A DNA stretch of 64,000 nt from Nitzschia sp. DOCU1 (taxonomy: Eukaryota; Bacillariophyta; Bacillariophyceae; Bacillariales; Bacillariaceae): NCBI GenBank assembly GCA_951394045.1, contig OX595986.1, positions 4,307,534 through 4,371,533 of the forward strand, given 5' to 3'. This document shows positions 10,901 to 21,534 of the stretch, one piece after another. The position numbers and the translations under genes were made by a program. The notes under the pieces were generated by a model, which saw only the letters and a program-made list of their open reading frames with translations, did not search any database and had not been told where the DNA came from. Within the stretch, counting starts at the first letter, position 1. Each line of letters begins with the position of its first letter.

Positions 10901-12831
10901 GTCTGTCGCAAGTACCCCAATGCCATGCGATCGTCTTCAAGCTCGCGCTTAAGAACATCCACCCTGGTTTCAAGGTCCCGAATTTCCAGCGCAATCTCGG
11001 ATTTGCGAGGATCCGAATTGAGCTGGTCGCGTTCCTTAGCTAGTCCCGCTGCACGCTGTCGCTCCTCCTCCACGTCGCTCTTTCGGATACGCAGGCCACT
11101 GCTATTGATTTGGTCCGAAATCGCTGCCAACTCCTTGCGCGCTGCCTCGGCTTTCTTTGTTAGCTTGCTTCGATTATCCTCGATCGAGAGTTGTTTAGCC
11201 TTTTGATCGGCAATTTTGGCAGCGAACTGGTCATCTTCGGTTCGAGCTTTTGCTTTCTGATCCTCGACCTCTTGTCGAAGCTCGCTTTCTTTTTTGTCAA
11301 CAGCTCTGAAAAAATCTTCAAGATCCTTCTTGGAAATGTCAAGAATGGGCTCTTGATGAATCAAAGACATTGACTGATCCAAGCCTGATTGGTCCAAGGA
11401 AGTATTTTGCGTCTGGGACAGCTGACTCTGAGTAAAAGTGTCGCCCAGGGCAAACGTATTTCCCAGCTCCACCATCTTTTCGTATCGCGTCTTCAAACGT
11501 TCCGTGTGCTGTTCCTTGGATAGTTCGAGACGACCAAGGTTTTCCCTCAAATCGGCCTCTTTCTTTTGGATCTGCTTCAAGGTATCTCGGGCATTCTTCA
11601 ATTCCGCTTCCAGCTCTTCCTTCTCCTCATGCTGATGATCCAGTTTGGCATTGAACTCCCGTTGCATCTCCTTGAGTTCTGACACGGAGTGTTTTTGCGT
11701 TAAATCTTCTTGCAGCATCTGGGAACACGTTTTGTACTTGATTTTCTCCTTCTCCTGCAACAACTTGCAAGCTTCCAGACCAGAGTTGATTTCATCGAGC
11801 CGCGCTTGGATCTCCCCTAGTCTCTTTTGCTCTTCGTCGGTTTCTTTGAGGGCCTCTTTTTGTTCGGCGATTTCCTCTTCGACTTGCTCCATTTGCTCCC
11901 CATGTTCCGAGAGTTCTTGTCGAAAGCCCTTGGCGGCATGCCGATGCGAAGAAATCCCGGCTACATCTGCCTTGAGATCCTTGACTTGAGCCGAATAGTC
12001 CTTTTTGAGCTTGGCAAAGACTTCTAGTGCTTTGGAATAGCGGGTGGAATCAAAAATATCATCAAATCGTTTTTTGAGAACCGCACCTTCCTGGAGCGGC
12101 CACGAGGAATCTTCTTGATGACAAAAGACGACATGTTCCAGAATGGCCTTGGACACGCCGAGTAACATGGGCAGCTGTCGATCGAGTTCCCCGCATTTTG
12201 CCGATTGACTAACACGATTTCCATGCTCGTCGGTAGAGCGTAAAACACCATCTAGCTGTCGAAAGGTAATAGTGGTCTTGTTTTGCTGGACTTCCATGCT
12301 TCTCACTACCACCATGGAATTGCCAGTCCGCCCAGTAAATCGGAGTTTGACATTTGCTTTGACGGTTTTCTGACCGATACTCCGGGGATCATGGACAAAG
12401 GCTTGTCCAGATTTATTTCCGGGCGGCATGGCTCCGCTAACAGCATATTTGAGACTTTCAATAATCGTTGTTCTAATATATAGTACAATCACAGGTTGTC
12501 GTTAGTCACGAGCAGTTTTCAACCGGCTTTTGACGGCACAACAATCGCAATCACAGCAACAACGGCCACACAAACTTACTTTCCGCATCCATTGGCACCG
12601 ACAATGATCGTACAAGGAAAGTAGAACTCCAAAACCTGCGTGAGAAGGACAAGTAAAAATCCAATGACACCGACGACGACGAGAGCAGCAACAGCAATGT
12701 GAGTAGTGATCACGAGTTTTGCTTCAAAAGGAATCCGTTCCGAGACGGAAGATTGTCCGACGTACCTGCTCGGTATCATCGGGACTGAAGGAGCGGACTC
12801 CCCGAACCGATAATTTGTTGATGGACGCCAT
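7934..12831 (-). CDS. RAD50: RAD50 double-strand break repair ATPase (SMC-like, zinc hook)
   Basis: Nine exons join in frame: 12766-12831, 12580-12635, 10330-12472, 9705-10238, 9572-9634, 9386-9508, 8771-9319, 8569-8691 and 7934-8494; introns are 63-130 bp. The product is about 1405 residues (1312 in human). The N-terminus [17 protein letters not shown] leads to Walker A GANGCGKTT at about 35-43 and the [11 protein letters not shown] block. Long coiled coils flank the zinc hook ECPCC at about 764-768 (CxxC). The C-terminal half has the ABC signature [13 protein letters not shown], Walker [13 protein letters not shown] and the switch THDEDF. With MRE11 and NBS1 it tethers and processes DNA ends. 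Many coiled-coil exons are in phase 0. A donor for exon 2 splits the Walker A lysine codon. All joins agree with family continuity. Confidence 0.95.
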
Positions 12832-13370
12832 GGCGGCTGTGGTCCAAGCTGGGCGGCAAAGATGTTGGCAGTTTGCTCCTCAAAATTATGCGAGTTTTCC
12901 CCAGTAGGAAAGATCACTATATGCTATTTAGCAAATAACTATGAAACGATATTGGATCCTCTGGCAAGGAGCTTTTCGTATCCTACTAGTATAGAGACCA
13001 AGGACACCAATGGCGATACCAGGCGGTACAATGATTGATGCCGCTGGCAACGCTGAGATGAGATATCTTTTGTTGGAACTGCGGGGCTTCTCGGGGTAGC
13101 GAGATGAGGGGGAGCGCCAAAAGAGCCTGCACCCCACGCAGGCCAGCTCGCACCCAAAACTTCGTGCCATCCCGCGCAGGGCCGGCAATAGTAGAGGTGC
13201 GCGCTTTATTGTGCGCGCCGGGCAAGGTAGGTGGCATGCAAAAGTCCTCCATCACGACGAGATGACGCCAACGGGAGACGTCAATCTGATTGACGGCCAG
13301 CAGAAGAAGTGAAGCTACTTACATTCTTGCAACTACTCATTTGTGACACTCATCGCCCAACAACAAAAGC
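12832..13370. promoter_or_regulatory. Divergent intergenic region, RAD50 and Tim17-like gene
   Basis: The two genes are transcribed away from this 0.54-kb stretch, so it should carry both promoters. Open frames on the minus strand here lack family features. No distinct motif stands out. Confidence 0.45.
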
Positions 13371-14000
13371 ATGTCTTCATGGGAACGTGCTCGCTACATT
13401 CCTTGGTCCAGGATTCCTTACGGCCACGCACAAGATGTAGGAATGGACAAGGAACGAATTTTCCGTCAGCTACAGCGGGAAGCGGATCAACACGAACGTG
13501 AAATGCTCGCCAAGATAGCGACCGATGCAGGAAGCGATCAAATGTCGAATCTCAAGACGACGACTCCGGAACCAAAGGCTACTGGTCTTTTCAATACGGG
13601 GTACCGATTCAAGTGGATCGACTTTTTCAAGAGCGGAGCGTTTGGAGGCACCATTGGTGCTGTGACGGGCTCTGTATTTGGATTTATGGATGGAATGAGA
13701 ACAGCGCAACAATCGGAGGTTTTGATGAATGCTTCGAATATGGCAAAGGGACGGTTTTTGATGCAGGGAACATCAAGGTCAGCGGCCTTGTTTGGAGCGT
13801 TTTTCGGTGGCTTTCATATATTGCGGTATGGCATTCGAGTGGCGGCGGATCCAGGCGAGTGGGGAGAGATTGGACTCGCGGGGGCTGCATCGCTGGGAGC
13901 TCTGGTCAGTCAACCAGCCTTTCGGCCGTCCCTGCCATATGCTTCCATGTTGATTTTCATGGACTGCGTTCATATTGTTATGCGACAATTTAATGACTAA
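13371..14000 (+). CDS. Tim17/Tim22/Tim23-like membrane protein
   Basis: A single exon codes for 209 residues starting at MSSWERARYIPW. The first 80 residues are polar. The rest has about four membrane segments rich in Gly and Ala with small-residue spacing: SGAFGGTIGAVTGSVFGFMD, SAALFGAFFGGFHILRYGIR, GEIGLAGAASLGAL and LPYASMLIFMDCVHIVM. The GxxxG pattern of the first two and the segment RSAALFGAFFGGFH resemble the Tim17/22/23 family, whose members translocate or insert proteins in mitochondria, and the related plastid OEP16 group. Which member it is, and the organelle, cannot be told. It could also be a lineage-specific four-helix membrane protein. Confidence 0.55.
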   Translation: MSSWERARYIPWSRIPYGHAQDVGMDKERIFRQLQREADQHEREMLAKIATDAGSDQMSNLKTTTPEPKATGLFNTGYRFKWIDFFKSGAFGGTIGAVTGSVFGFMDGMRTAQQSEVLMNASNMAKGRFLMQGTSRSAALFGAFFGGFHILRYGIRVAADPGEWGEIGLAGAASLGALVSQPAFRPSLPYASMLIFMDCVHIVMRQFND

Positions 14001-14196
14001 TACAATGGCAAGGCGAAGTTACGCCTGTACTTAACCTGTATCTAGCTAGATATAGTTTCTGCAAAGAAAATAAGGTCGGTCCATAGGTGACAGTGGGCCT
14101 CTGTTATGCGACTTTTGCTCCAATACCCGGCACCACAGAGACGGTTCCTACCTTCTTGATAACCATGACGCGTCAGACTGCAGTAGACTCTTCAGG

Positions 14197-17100
14197 TTAG
14201 ACTTCATGGCTCCAATCGTCAATGCTAGTGGTGGCATCTGACGTATTTTTCGAGAGTGTTGGCGTATCTGTGACGTCCGCAGTGCCGACTTGAGTCACTG
14301 GATCGCTCGCATTGTCAATACCAGCAGTTGCATCTGATGGACTTTCCGAAACTGTTGGTGGTGTATTCATTACGTATGGAGCGTCCGCAGTGGCGCATGG
14401 AGTGTCCATACTGGCTTGAGCCACTGGGTTGCTGGTATTTTCAATACCAGTAATTGCATCTGATGCGCTTTCCGAAACTGTTGGTTCATCAATGACGTAA
14501 GGATCTTCCGCAGTGCCGATTTGAGTCACTGCATCCCTTGTATTGTCGATACAAGATGCGCTTTCCGAGATTGTTGGTGTATCAATGACGCACGGATCGT
14601 CCGCAGCGCCGACTTGAATCACTGGATCTCTCGTATTGTCAACGCCAGTAGTTGCATCTGATGCGCTTTCCGAAACGGTTGGCCCCTCAATATCAATGAC
14701 GTACGGAGCGTCTGCGGTACCAATCTCAGTCATTCCAGCGTCCTCACTACCATTTGAAAACGTTGACGAACTGGATGACGACGACGAAGACGACGAACTG
14801 GAAGAGGACGACGAAGACGATGAAGTGTCGTCATCGTCGTCATCATCGTTTGAGTCCAGGAATTTCATGAGCTCCTCCCTCGTATACTTTTCAGCGCTGG
14901 TGTCAGTTTCGGCCCAGGCGGGAGGCTTTCCGTCGTCTACTACAATGGGCTTGACAGTAGTAGTATCTGGCTTTGGTTTTTTGGGCTCCGCAGCGGGAGC
15001 TGAATGCATGTCACTCCTTGGCCGCTTGGCTCCGGCCTCGACGGGGGGGTTCTTGCGCGGATCATGGGTTGGGTGAGGGAAAATGCAACGTCGATCCATG
15101 GCATCGAACGCTAGGGCTCGGGCGGTTTCTGCTTTCGGGTTTGTTACAGATATGATGTGTTCTGCGTTTCCAACGCAAATTAACTGATACTTGGCTGTAA
15201 GTAGAAGTTACAAAGGGTGAGAGAGTCATCAATGACGTGACGAAACACCAAACTAATCTTCATTTGGCATCCTACCTCGCGTAATGGCAACATTGAGGCG
15301 TCGGTCATCCGACAGGAACCCCACCGTTGCCTTTTGGGATCGGTTGCGGCTCCTTACAAACGAGACAATGACAATGTCGGCCTCACAGCCTTGGCTAGAA
15401 TCGACAGTAGCAACCAGCACATGGCTGATATTCCGTTGATGTAGTATCCGTTTGATGAGAGACACTTGAGCCTGGTAAAACGTAATGACCCGGAGGCGAT
15501 CTGGAGAGTACCATTTGCCGGCAAGTTTATTGCGACCGGAGAGTTGCTGTACTTGCTCCACCAAGTTGGCAACTGTCTCAGCTTCGAGCTGGTTTTCGAA
15601 GGATCCAGAATGGTTTTGCCGTTCGTCACCGTAGATTTGCAGAAAGTTATAAGCCTGACCATTCAAGAGCTGGACATCTCCACAATACTCCTTGCGTGTC
15701 ACATTCGGCCCATTGATTAGTTTGGAGTTGTAGAATCTGCTGGACGGGAACAGGCTCAAATCAGGGCGCATTCGATATTGAACATCCAACATGACGTGCT
15801 TGAAGTCGCAGTCAAACATGAGGCGTTCGTGAAGACTACGACTCATACCACGAGCTTCCGCCAACGGACTCAGCACGGCAGCTGGCAATTGTTTTGGGTC
15901 GCCAACGGCTAAAAGTCGTTCCGGTCGAAATTGAAAGGGAATGTACATTTCGGGTTCGGTCGCTGCGGCAGCCTCGTCCACAATCAGGTCATTTATTTCG
16001 CTAATCGACTTTTTCAAGACAGTGGCACCAGAACTTGCTAGCGTACAAAAGATAATGTGGGCCGACTTGAGCAACTCTTGCCAGACATCCTCATTCTTCC
16101 ATTCACTGATCGTCTTGATGATCTCCTGTACTGCACCAATGGCCACCCCCCTGGGCTTGATTGGTGGGCTAGTACTGGTGTTGTTGGAAGCCTGCTGTTC
16201 TAGCCACGTCGTCAACGACTTCATGTGTTCGGCAAGGTCTTTGGACAATTTCAAACTACGTAGCAATCGGTGCTCCAATTGTTGCGACAGACGATGTGCC
16301 CACCCTGCGGCATTGCGATCCCAGCGAAACTGGGTAGCTGTCAAGTGGCTCCGAATTTTTTCGTATCCCTCCAACACCACTTGTGTCCATGTATACAAAA
16401 AGATGGATCTCAACGGAGTCGCCGTTTCTTGCCCACGATGATGATGATGTCTGCGGTGCTGAAATTCTCTGCCAAAGCTGTCATTGACCAGTTTATCATC
16501 ATCCCCAATCAAAATGACATTGCACGGACAATCATCAGTGTTTCGAATGGACTGCATAAATCGTTCACAAAGGACGGAAACGGCCTTGTTGGTCGGAGCA
16601 CAAATCATGAGCGACCGGGAAATGCCACTATAAATAGATGACGTGACATAGCGACAAATGACCGATACCAGTAAAGTGGTCTTTCCCGTCCCCGGAGGTC
16701 CTTGTACCAAAGTAATACTGTTCGAGTCGGAATGTAAAAATGCCTTGGCTGCCCTTTCTTGACTGGGATTCAACGGAGGCGCCATAAAGATGCTGTCAAC
16801 AACTTCTATGGGGACTTGGTCATCGTAGTCTTCGTCCTCGTTGTCTAGCTTTTGTTTCGATCGTACCGTAGCCACCGTTTCTCCGTGATCATTTTCGTCA
16901 AAGAGTGTGTGGGTCGATTCTTTCCCGCCCAACAGAGGATGCAAAAATGGAATTTGGGCTGTCAATTTTGACGTACACGCCTCATACATGCGTTGATGCG
17001 TCACCAGATTGGCCAGAGGTGACAGTTCCCATACGTCGTCTCGTCTGAATGCAGCCTTGGCAAAAATCATGACGGAAAATCTTCGCTGTTCCATCATTTC

Positions 17101-17859
17101 CTCGCGAGACGATGGAAGAATGCTGGCGAGAACAGTAGTATGGTTGTTGTGGCACGCAAAGATGGTTCCAGTACGCAAATGTTCCAGCTGATCGGGGTGA
17201 AAAGGATGATCTTGCACGAAAAATAAAATGGAATGTCCCGATTTTTCGCGCTCCTCCACATTTACCAGACGAACTTGAAAGGTATCCGAAGGGTGACGAT
17301 TATGATTGTGCCGTTGGCGGTTCACGGATTGCAGCTTTTGACGCCGAGCCACAACTTTTGCAAGACCCTCGGCAATTGCATGTCTGGATTCTTCCATGAC
17401 CAATGCCGCTCGATATGAAAAATGGAGCCTTCCATCGGGATACGCCGCTAACAGGGGACCTTCAGGAACGGGCAATCGCAATCGTTGACAAATCGTGCGC
17501 CAGGTTGCTGTAGCAGTAGAAGGTGGTAAAAAGTCGGTGTGTGAAGATCGCAAGAGTCCCGCATAAAAGCGTTCAAATGGATTGAGCGTTGTGGGAATGG
17601 GAGCATCGAGTCGTTCTTTTTCATCGGGCCGGACAATGCGGGTGGCTGCTTTTCGACGACGACTTTGGGCGAGGGCGCGAACAGCAGCAGCACCTCCAAT
17701 AAACTTTCCTCCAGGGGTTTGAACGGCGACTGCGTTGCTACCAGTGTCCGACGTAGTAGTAGGACGAGGACGACCAGCGGAGGCTGAGTGACGAGCACCC
17801 GTGCCATTTTTAGACGCAGCGGCCGGCTGTTTATTCTTCCACTTTCGTCGCGGCGACAT
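14197..17859 (-). CDS. UPF1-type superfamily 1 helicase with acidic, repetitive C-terminal tail
   Basis: Two exons, 15276-17859 and 14197-15194, are joined by an 81-bp intron. The join completes helicase motif VI: NVAITR at the end of exon 1 and AKYQLICVGNAEHI at the start of exon 2. The start at 17859 (MSPRRKWKNKQ) gives about 1193 residues; an ATG at 17937 is an alternative. Visible motifs are QGPPGTGKTTLL (I), CAPTNKAV (Ia), DEAAAATEPE (II), AVGDPKQLPA (III), LDVQYRM (IV) and VDSSQGCEADIVIVS (V). The closest group is UPF1/senataxin/IGHMBP2, which unwind RNA or RNA-DNA hybrids 5' to 3'. The tail after about residue 880 has a basic KRPRSD patch, an Asp run, a Ser run and imperfect repeats of about 40 residues with PTVSESASDA and DPYVID. 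Exact role is unknown; a nuclear site is likely from the basic patches. Confidence 0.85.
14215..14860 (-). repeat. Low-complexity and imperfect tandem repeats coding the helicase tail
   Basis: Bases 14755-14860 code for runs of Asp and Ser. Bases 14215-14740 contain four to five degraded copies of a unit of roughly 120 bp that codes for variants of SESASDATTGVDNTRDPV, then QVGAADDPCVID. The copies differ in length by deletions that keep the frame. Confidence 0.75.
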
Positions 17860-18412
17860 TGTTACTGTCTTTCGGTCGCTTCCTCCGAAACTTTTGGACT
17901 GGGCATCCACAACACCGAGGATAAAGGAAATGCACACTGTTTAATGAACACGAGGGATATAACACAAAACCATCGTCTCTTCTGTCTTTGGTGTCCTTCT
18001 TCTTGCGTTAGTGGATGGATGGAGGTGGTTTTGCGCCCACAAATGCTACTAGAGGTGGCGGACAGAATAGGACAAAGGAATCGGAAACAATCGGACATTC
18101 GCGCGAAAAAAGTCGAAGAGAGAGTCGCACCGCCGAAGGGGAACTACGACAGCTACAGACTCTACCGGTACATGGATCCATCTTGAGAGTTCCAGGAACC
18201 CTTTCTATTCTATTTTTCCAAGCTACTTATTCTTCCATACCTGTTGGTGCAACATCTCGCTCAGAACGAAACCCTTTACAGTAGGGTTTCCTAAGGGCCC
18301 ATCATTGCAACAACCAAACACGGGCAAGACCAACACCTCTGTGGCTGGGCTTCAGCGTGTTACCCGGATTTTGTCACCAACTTGTGTAACGTAGTCCACT
18401 TGGCGGAAGCGT
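17860..18412. other. Intergenic region, no gene seen
   Basis: This stretch holds the helicase promoter at its left side and the 3' flank of the next leftward gene. If the helicase starts at 17937 the first 78 bases are coding. Nothing else could be supported. Confidence 0.4.
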
Positions 18413-19258
18413 TTATAAGTTTGATTGGCACCAAGCCTGGAGAGGAGGAACTGCTACCATGTCGTGGGGACAGTGATGCAACATGTAAACAACTAGACAA
18501 GCCAACGGTCCACCCGTTACATGCCATAGACAATGCCACATGTGCCACGCCTCCACATTCATTTGCTTCTTGCTGCGATTGGCACCCATGTAGCAAGAGA
18601 CTGGAAGGATTGCCAACAGAACAATCTTCCAATTCAACTCAACGTAGGCACGCCAAACAATGGTCACAATGTTGAAAATGGCAAAATATCGATCGATCCC
18701 ATGCCAAATGGAATCTTGACAAATGTAGAAATAGTCCGCCAGGATGGACAAGCAAGCTTGGACGGTCCACATGATTTGATCGTAAGAAGGTTGGTGGCCA
18801 CTATTAGTCGTAGTAGCTACAAGTGCCGGCAGAGCATACAAGATACCAGATAGTCCCGCCCTTTTGGACCGGCAGGTGGTGCCTTCCCAAGGCAAACCAT
18901 TCTTGCAAAAATCCGCCGTGATTCCTTGAGTCAACAGTTGAAGCGTGGTGAAAATAGTCGTGGTGGTGAAGGATGATGGTGATGATCCTTGTCGGCATTC
19001 CCATTTTTCGTCGCTTGTTGTCAGTTCCGTCACATCCTCGCTGTCATCACTGTCATGGAACGAAGAAAACATTAAATCATAGGTTGACGATCCTGCGCGT
19101 CGAAGCTGCGGAGGCATGGACAATGAGTCATTGCTCTGATTGCCCTTGTCGTTGTCGTCGTCAACGATGTGCGCAAAATCGCGGTCGACCTTGATCAAAT
19201 CACGAGAGGTGCAATCGGACGGCCGTCGTCTTCTTTGTCTCATTGCATTGCCTTTCAT
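18413..19258 (-). CDS. Multi-pass membrane protein of unknown function
   Basis: A single exon codes for 281 residues starting MKGNAMRQRRRRPSD. Residues 1-110 are polar with an acidic and Ser-rich stretch; about five hydrophobic segments follow. Two polar motifs lie within the membrane part: DSIWHGIDRYFAIFN and, in the last segment, WHMWHCLWHVTGG. The spacing of Ser, His and Asp in the first and the HxxxH in the second recall the CREST membrane hydrolases (alkaline ceramidases, PAQR, TMEM8), but the match is loose and I do not assign it. The protein ends soon after the last segment. It is transcribed divergently from another small membrane protein at 19798. Confidence 0.65.
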   Translation of the reverse strand: MKGNAMRQRRRRPSDCTSRDLIKVDRDFAHIVDDDNDKGNQSNDSLSMPPQLRRAGSSTYDLMFSSFHDSDDSEDVTELTTSDEKWECRQGSSPSSFTTTTIFTTLQLLTQGITADFCKNGLPWEGTTCRSKRAGLSGILYALPALVATTTNSGHQPSYDQIMWTVQACLSILADYFYICQDSIWHGIDRYFAIFNIVTIVWRAYVELNWKIVLLAILPVSCYMGANRSKKQMNVEAWHMWHCLWHVTGGPLACLVVYMLHHCPHDMVAVPPLQAWCQSNL

Positions 19259-19797
19259 GTTACAGTTAAGACGCTGGTCGCTGTAATGGGCGGCGCTGAG
19301 AGCTGGTTGAAATAACTTGGGTTGCTGCGATTATGATTCCAAGTCTTCAGTTGCCGAGGGGTATAGTCATATCGTCATTGAATGGCACGTCATTTCCCAC
19401 TTCCACATCGGCGAAGAAAGCCCGGGTCCCACGAAAAGAGTCACGAGATGACGCGCTCGAACGGCGAAAAGGTCGCGCGCGAGAGCAACAAGGCAACCGT
19501 CAGCATTCTATTCGATCTGATGGGTCGACTGAAGTCGGCTCAGTCGAGTGAGTCATGCCGTCATGATACGTGAATGGATCATCACTTTTGGTACGAGATA
19601 GGAAGATCGAGGAAAAGATACGACGATGATGGCCGAATGCGAACCAACCAGTTAGCGGATCTATCATAATAGCCACTAACAATCATCTGAGCATTCACAA
19701 ATTGCTTTCGCCACTGAAACGAAATAGAAGAAGCAACTGTGGGATCTGTTGGAATCAGCAGCGTGTCATTTTTCACCAGCCGACCACGTATTTCAGC
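19259..19797. promoter_or_regulatory. Divergent intergenic region between two membrane-protein genes
   Basis: The flanking genes point away from each other, so both promoters should lie here. Only short open frames are present. No motif could be named. Confidence 0.4.
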
Positions 19798-20292
19798 ATG
19801 TCATCGCTTGCAACTACTCTTATTGTGTGGTATCATATTCTGTCACATGGAGCAATTCTTGTGATGGATTACACACAAATAGTCCCATTGATCGATTTTG
19901 TAACTCGAGCCGACGGTACTGCTTCGGATCCATTGAATCTTTTGCCATTGGAACTCGTTTATGCCGGTGTGACGTCCATGTCGTTTGGGACCATTGCTGT
20001 GGCCTTTTTGTTGGCAGCGCTTGGATTAGGTCCAGTAAACTTTGCTGCGACCTTGTCGGTAGTGTTCCACGGCCTCTGGGTGGCTCACATGTGGTGGAAT
20101 TGGGATGCCTGGCGTGCCATCGGATGGAACTATGCAGCCTGGATTTTTTGCTTTTGGGCACGCTGTGTGGCTTGCTTTATCTGCCCTGGTAGTCTATTGG
20201 TCGCCCTTACAGAAATCAAAAACAAAACTTACGTAATAATATACAATGATAATCGAGATTTCTGCATATGCGATCTCGTTGACCAAGTTTAG
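19798..20292 (+). CDS. Small four-helix membrane protein, unknown
   Basis: The start at 19798 (MSSLATTLIVWYHILSHG) gives 164 residues. Four hydrophobic segments can be seen: around residues 3-22, around 55-80 (VYAGVTSMSFGTIAVAFLLA), around 82-105 (PVNFAATLSVVFHGLWVAHM) and around 112-135 (NYAAWIFCFWARCVACF). The sequence HGLWVAHMWWNWDAW is rich in Trp and His. The last 30 residues are polar and could change if an unrecognised intron exists. I do not recognise the family. Confidence 0.55.
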   Translation: MSSLATTLIVWYHILSHGAILVMDYTQIVPLIDFVTRADGTASDPLNLLPLELVYAGVTSMSFGTIAVAFLLAALGLGPVNFAATLSVVFHGLWVAHMWWNWDAWRAIGWNYAAWIFCFWARCVACFICPGSLLVALTEIKNKTYVIIYNDNRDFCICDLVDQV

Positions 20293-20520
20293 AGTGTTCC
20301 GATCACGTTGTACCGCAGCCGCGGGCGGCGATGCCAACGACGATTGAGCAACATACACCTGCTGGTGGCAGGTCTGAGGAATTCGTCAAGCGGCTTGAAA
20401 ACGTGCCATTCACTTTCCGAAGTGAAAAGGCTAGTTGAAAATCCATCTTGGGAAAGGGCAAGAAACCTGCTTGCAGGTGCGCAGAGCTGCCACGGTCCCG
20501 ACCTCCTAAGACGGCAGATT

Positions 20521-21534
20521 TCAAACCATTCCAACTGCTTCAACTGTGGGTGCATTTCGCTCTTTCGTCTCCTGTGATGAAGAGTAGCAACAAGTAGTTT
20601 CGATAGTCGGCTCGTCGTGACTATCATTCTTTCTTTTGAGTAGGAGCGCCTCCGAGGATGAATCGTCGAAAGCACCAGCTTCCAGTTCAGGGCGAGCTCG
20701 AAAGCAACCGCACCTTACTATTTCTCTACACAGCTCATCAACGTCATCTAGCATATTCTGTCTGAGCTGGAACAGATTCGAAATTTCATATAGCAACGAC
20801 TGGAAAAACTGCCTTGGTTGCTGTAATAGCTTCCAGATGGCGACACTTCCCACCACATTTCTGATCAATCCCCGAAGTGGTTCCAGTTCTCCGTACAAGA
20901 CCTTCATAACTTCAAGCAAATGGAATGCGATGAGGACCGAAACGGCAGCTCCAAGAATCCAAGGCACTAACAAGCCATCCACGTAAGGCTGGTCACGGTA
21001 ATAATATTCGCCAGAAGAACACAGTAGATACATCGCCCCCGACAGATAAGTGATGCCTGAAATCATGATGAGCGCCTTGGATCGCTCCGTTGCCTGATTC
21101 ATTTTCTGCAGGACATGCGGTGGAATGTCGTACTCATCGTCGCTGTCGATGTTGTCGTCGTGGAGGGAGGTGGCTACTACCTTTAGTCGCACTTCTGCGT
21201 TGTTTTGTCGGCCACCATTTTTCGTGGTGGCGGATGACAATATCACGTCCTCGACGCCATGCTGCTGAGAGGCCGACCGATCAATTGCTTCTGCCGTCTG
21301 ATCCATGTTGCAGATAATGGGGAAGAAGCAGGGGGTGGACATGATGTAAGATAGAACATCAACAGAAACGGGTTCTCTTGGTTCGAAGAATCGACTAATG
21401 TGGCGGGAGATGACTGGCACGCGCGTAGAATATCCATCTAAGAGATCCATTTGACGCATCAGTAAAAGTTGACGATGAATTTTACCTTTTCCGATTGTCA
21501 AAGGTGACTGACTGATTGTACCTACCAAAGCCAT
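20521..21534 (-). CDS. Predicted two-pass membrane protein, unknown
   Basis: The open frame begins at 21534 and gives 337 residues; a start at 21306 (MDQTAEAIDRS, 261 residues) is at least as likely. An acidic segment (DDNIDSDDEYDIPPHVL) comes before a pair of membrane segments at about 152-170 and 188-208, the second in VPWILGAAVSVLIAFHLLEV. The region after it is amphipathic (GELEPLRGLIRNVVGS, YEISNLFQLRQNMLDDVDEL) and the C-terminus is polar. No family recognised. If the first ATG is used it overlaps the start codon of the rightward gene at 21533. A GTAGGT donor-like site close after the first ATG means an intron in the 5' part cannot be excluded. Confidence 0.5.
   Translation of the reverse strand: MALVGTISQSPLTIGKGKIHRQLLLMRQMDLLDGYSTRVPVISRHISRFFEPREPVSVDVLSYIMSTPCFFPIICNMDQTAEAIDRSASQQHGVEDVILSSATTKNGGRQNNAEVRLKVVATSLHDDNIDSDDEYDIPPHVLQKMNQATERSKALIMISGITYLSGAMYLLCSSGEYYYRDQPYVDGLLVPWILGAAVSVLIAFHLLEVMKVLYGELEPLRGLIRNVVGSVAIWKLLQQPRQFFQSLLYEISNLFQLRQNMLDDVDELCREIVRCGCFRARPELEAGAFDDSSSEALLLKRKNDSHDEPTIETTCCYSSSQETKERNAPTVEAVGMV

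Noticed and set aside
12928..13255. Small minus-strand frames between RAD50 and the Tim17-like gene
   Set aside because: Three overlapping frames are all open here and none resembles a known protein.
14197..15099. Independent Ser/Asp-rich protein gene
   Set aside because: Its start is in the middle of a region that continues the helicase after an 81-bp intron and completes motif VI.
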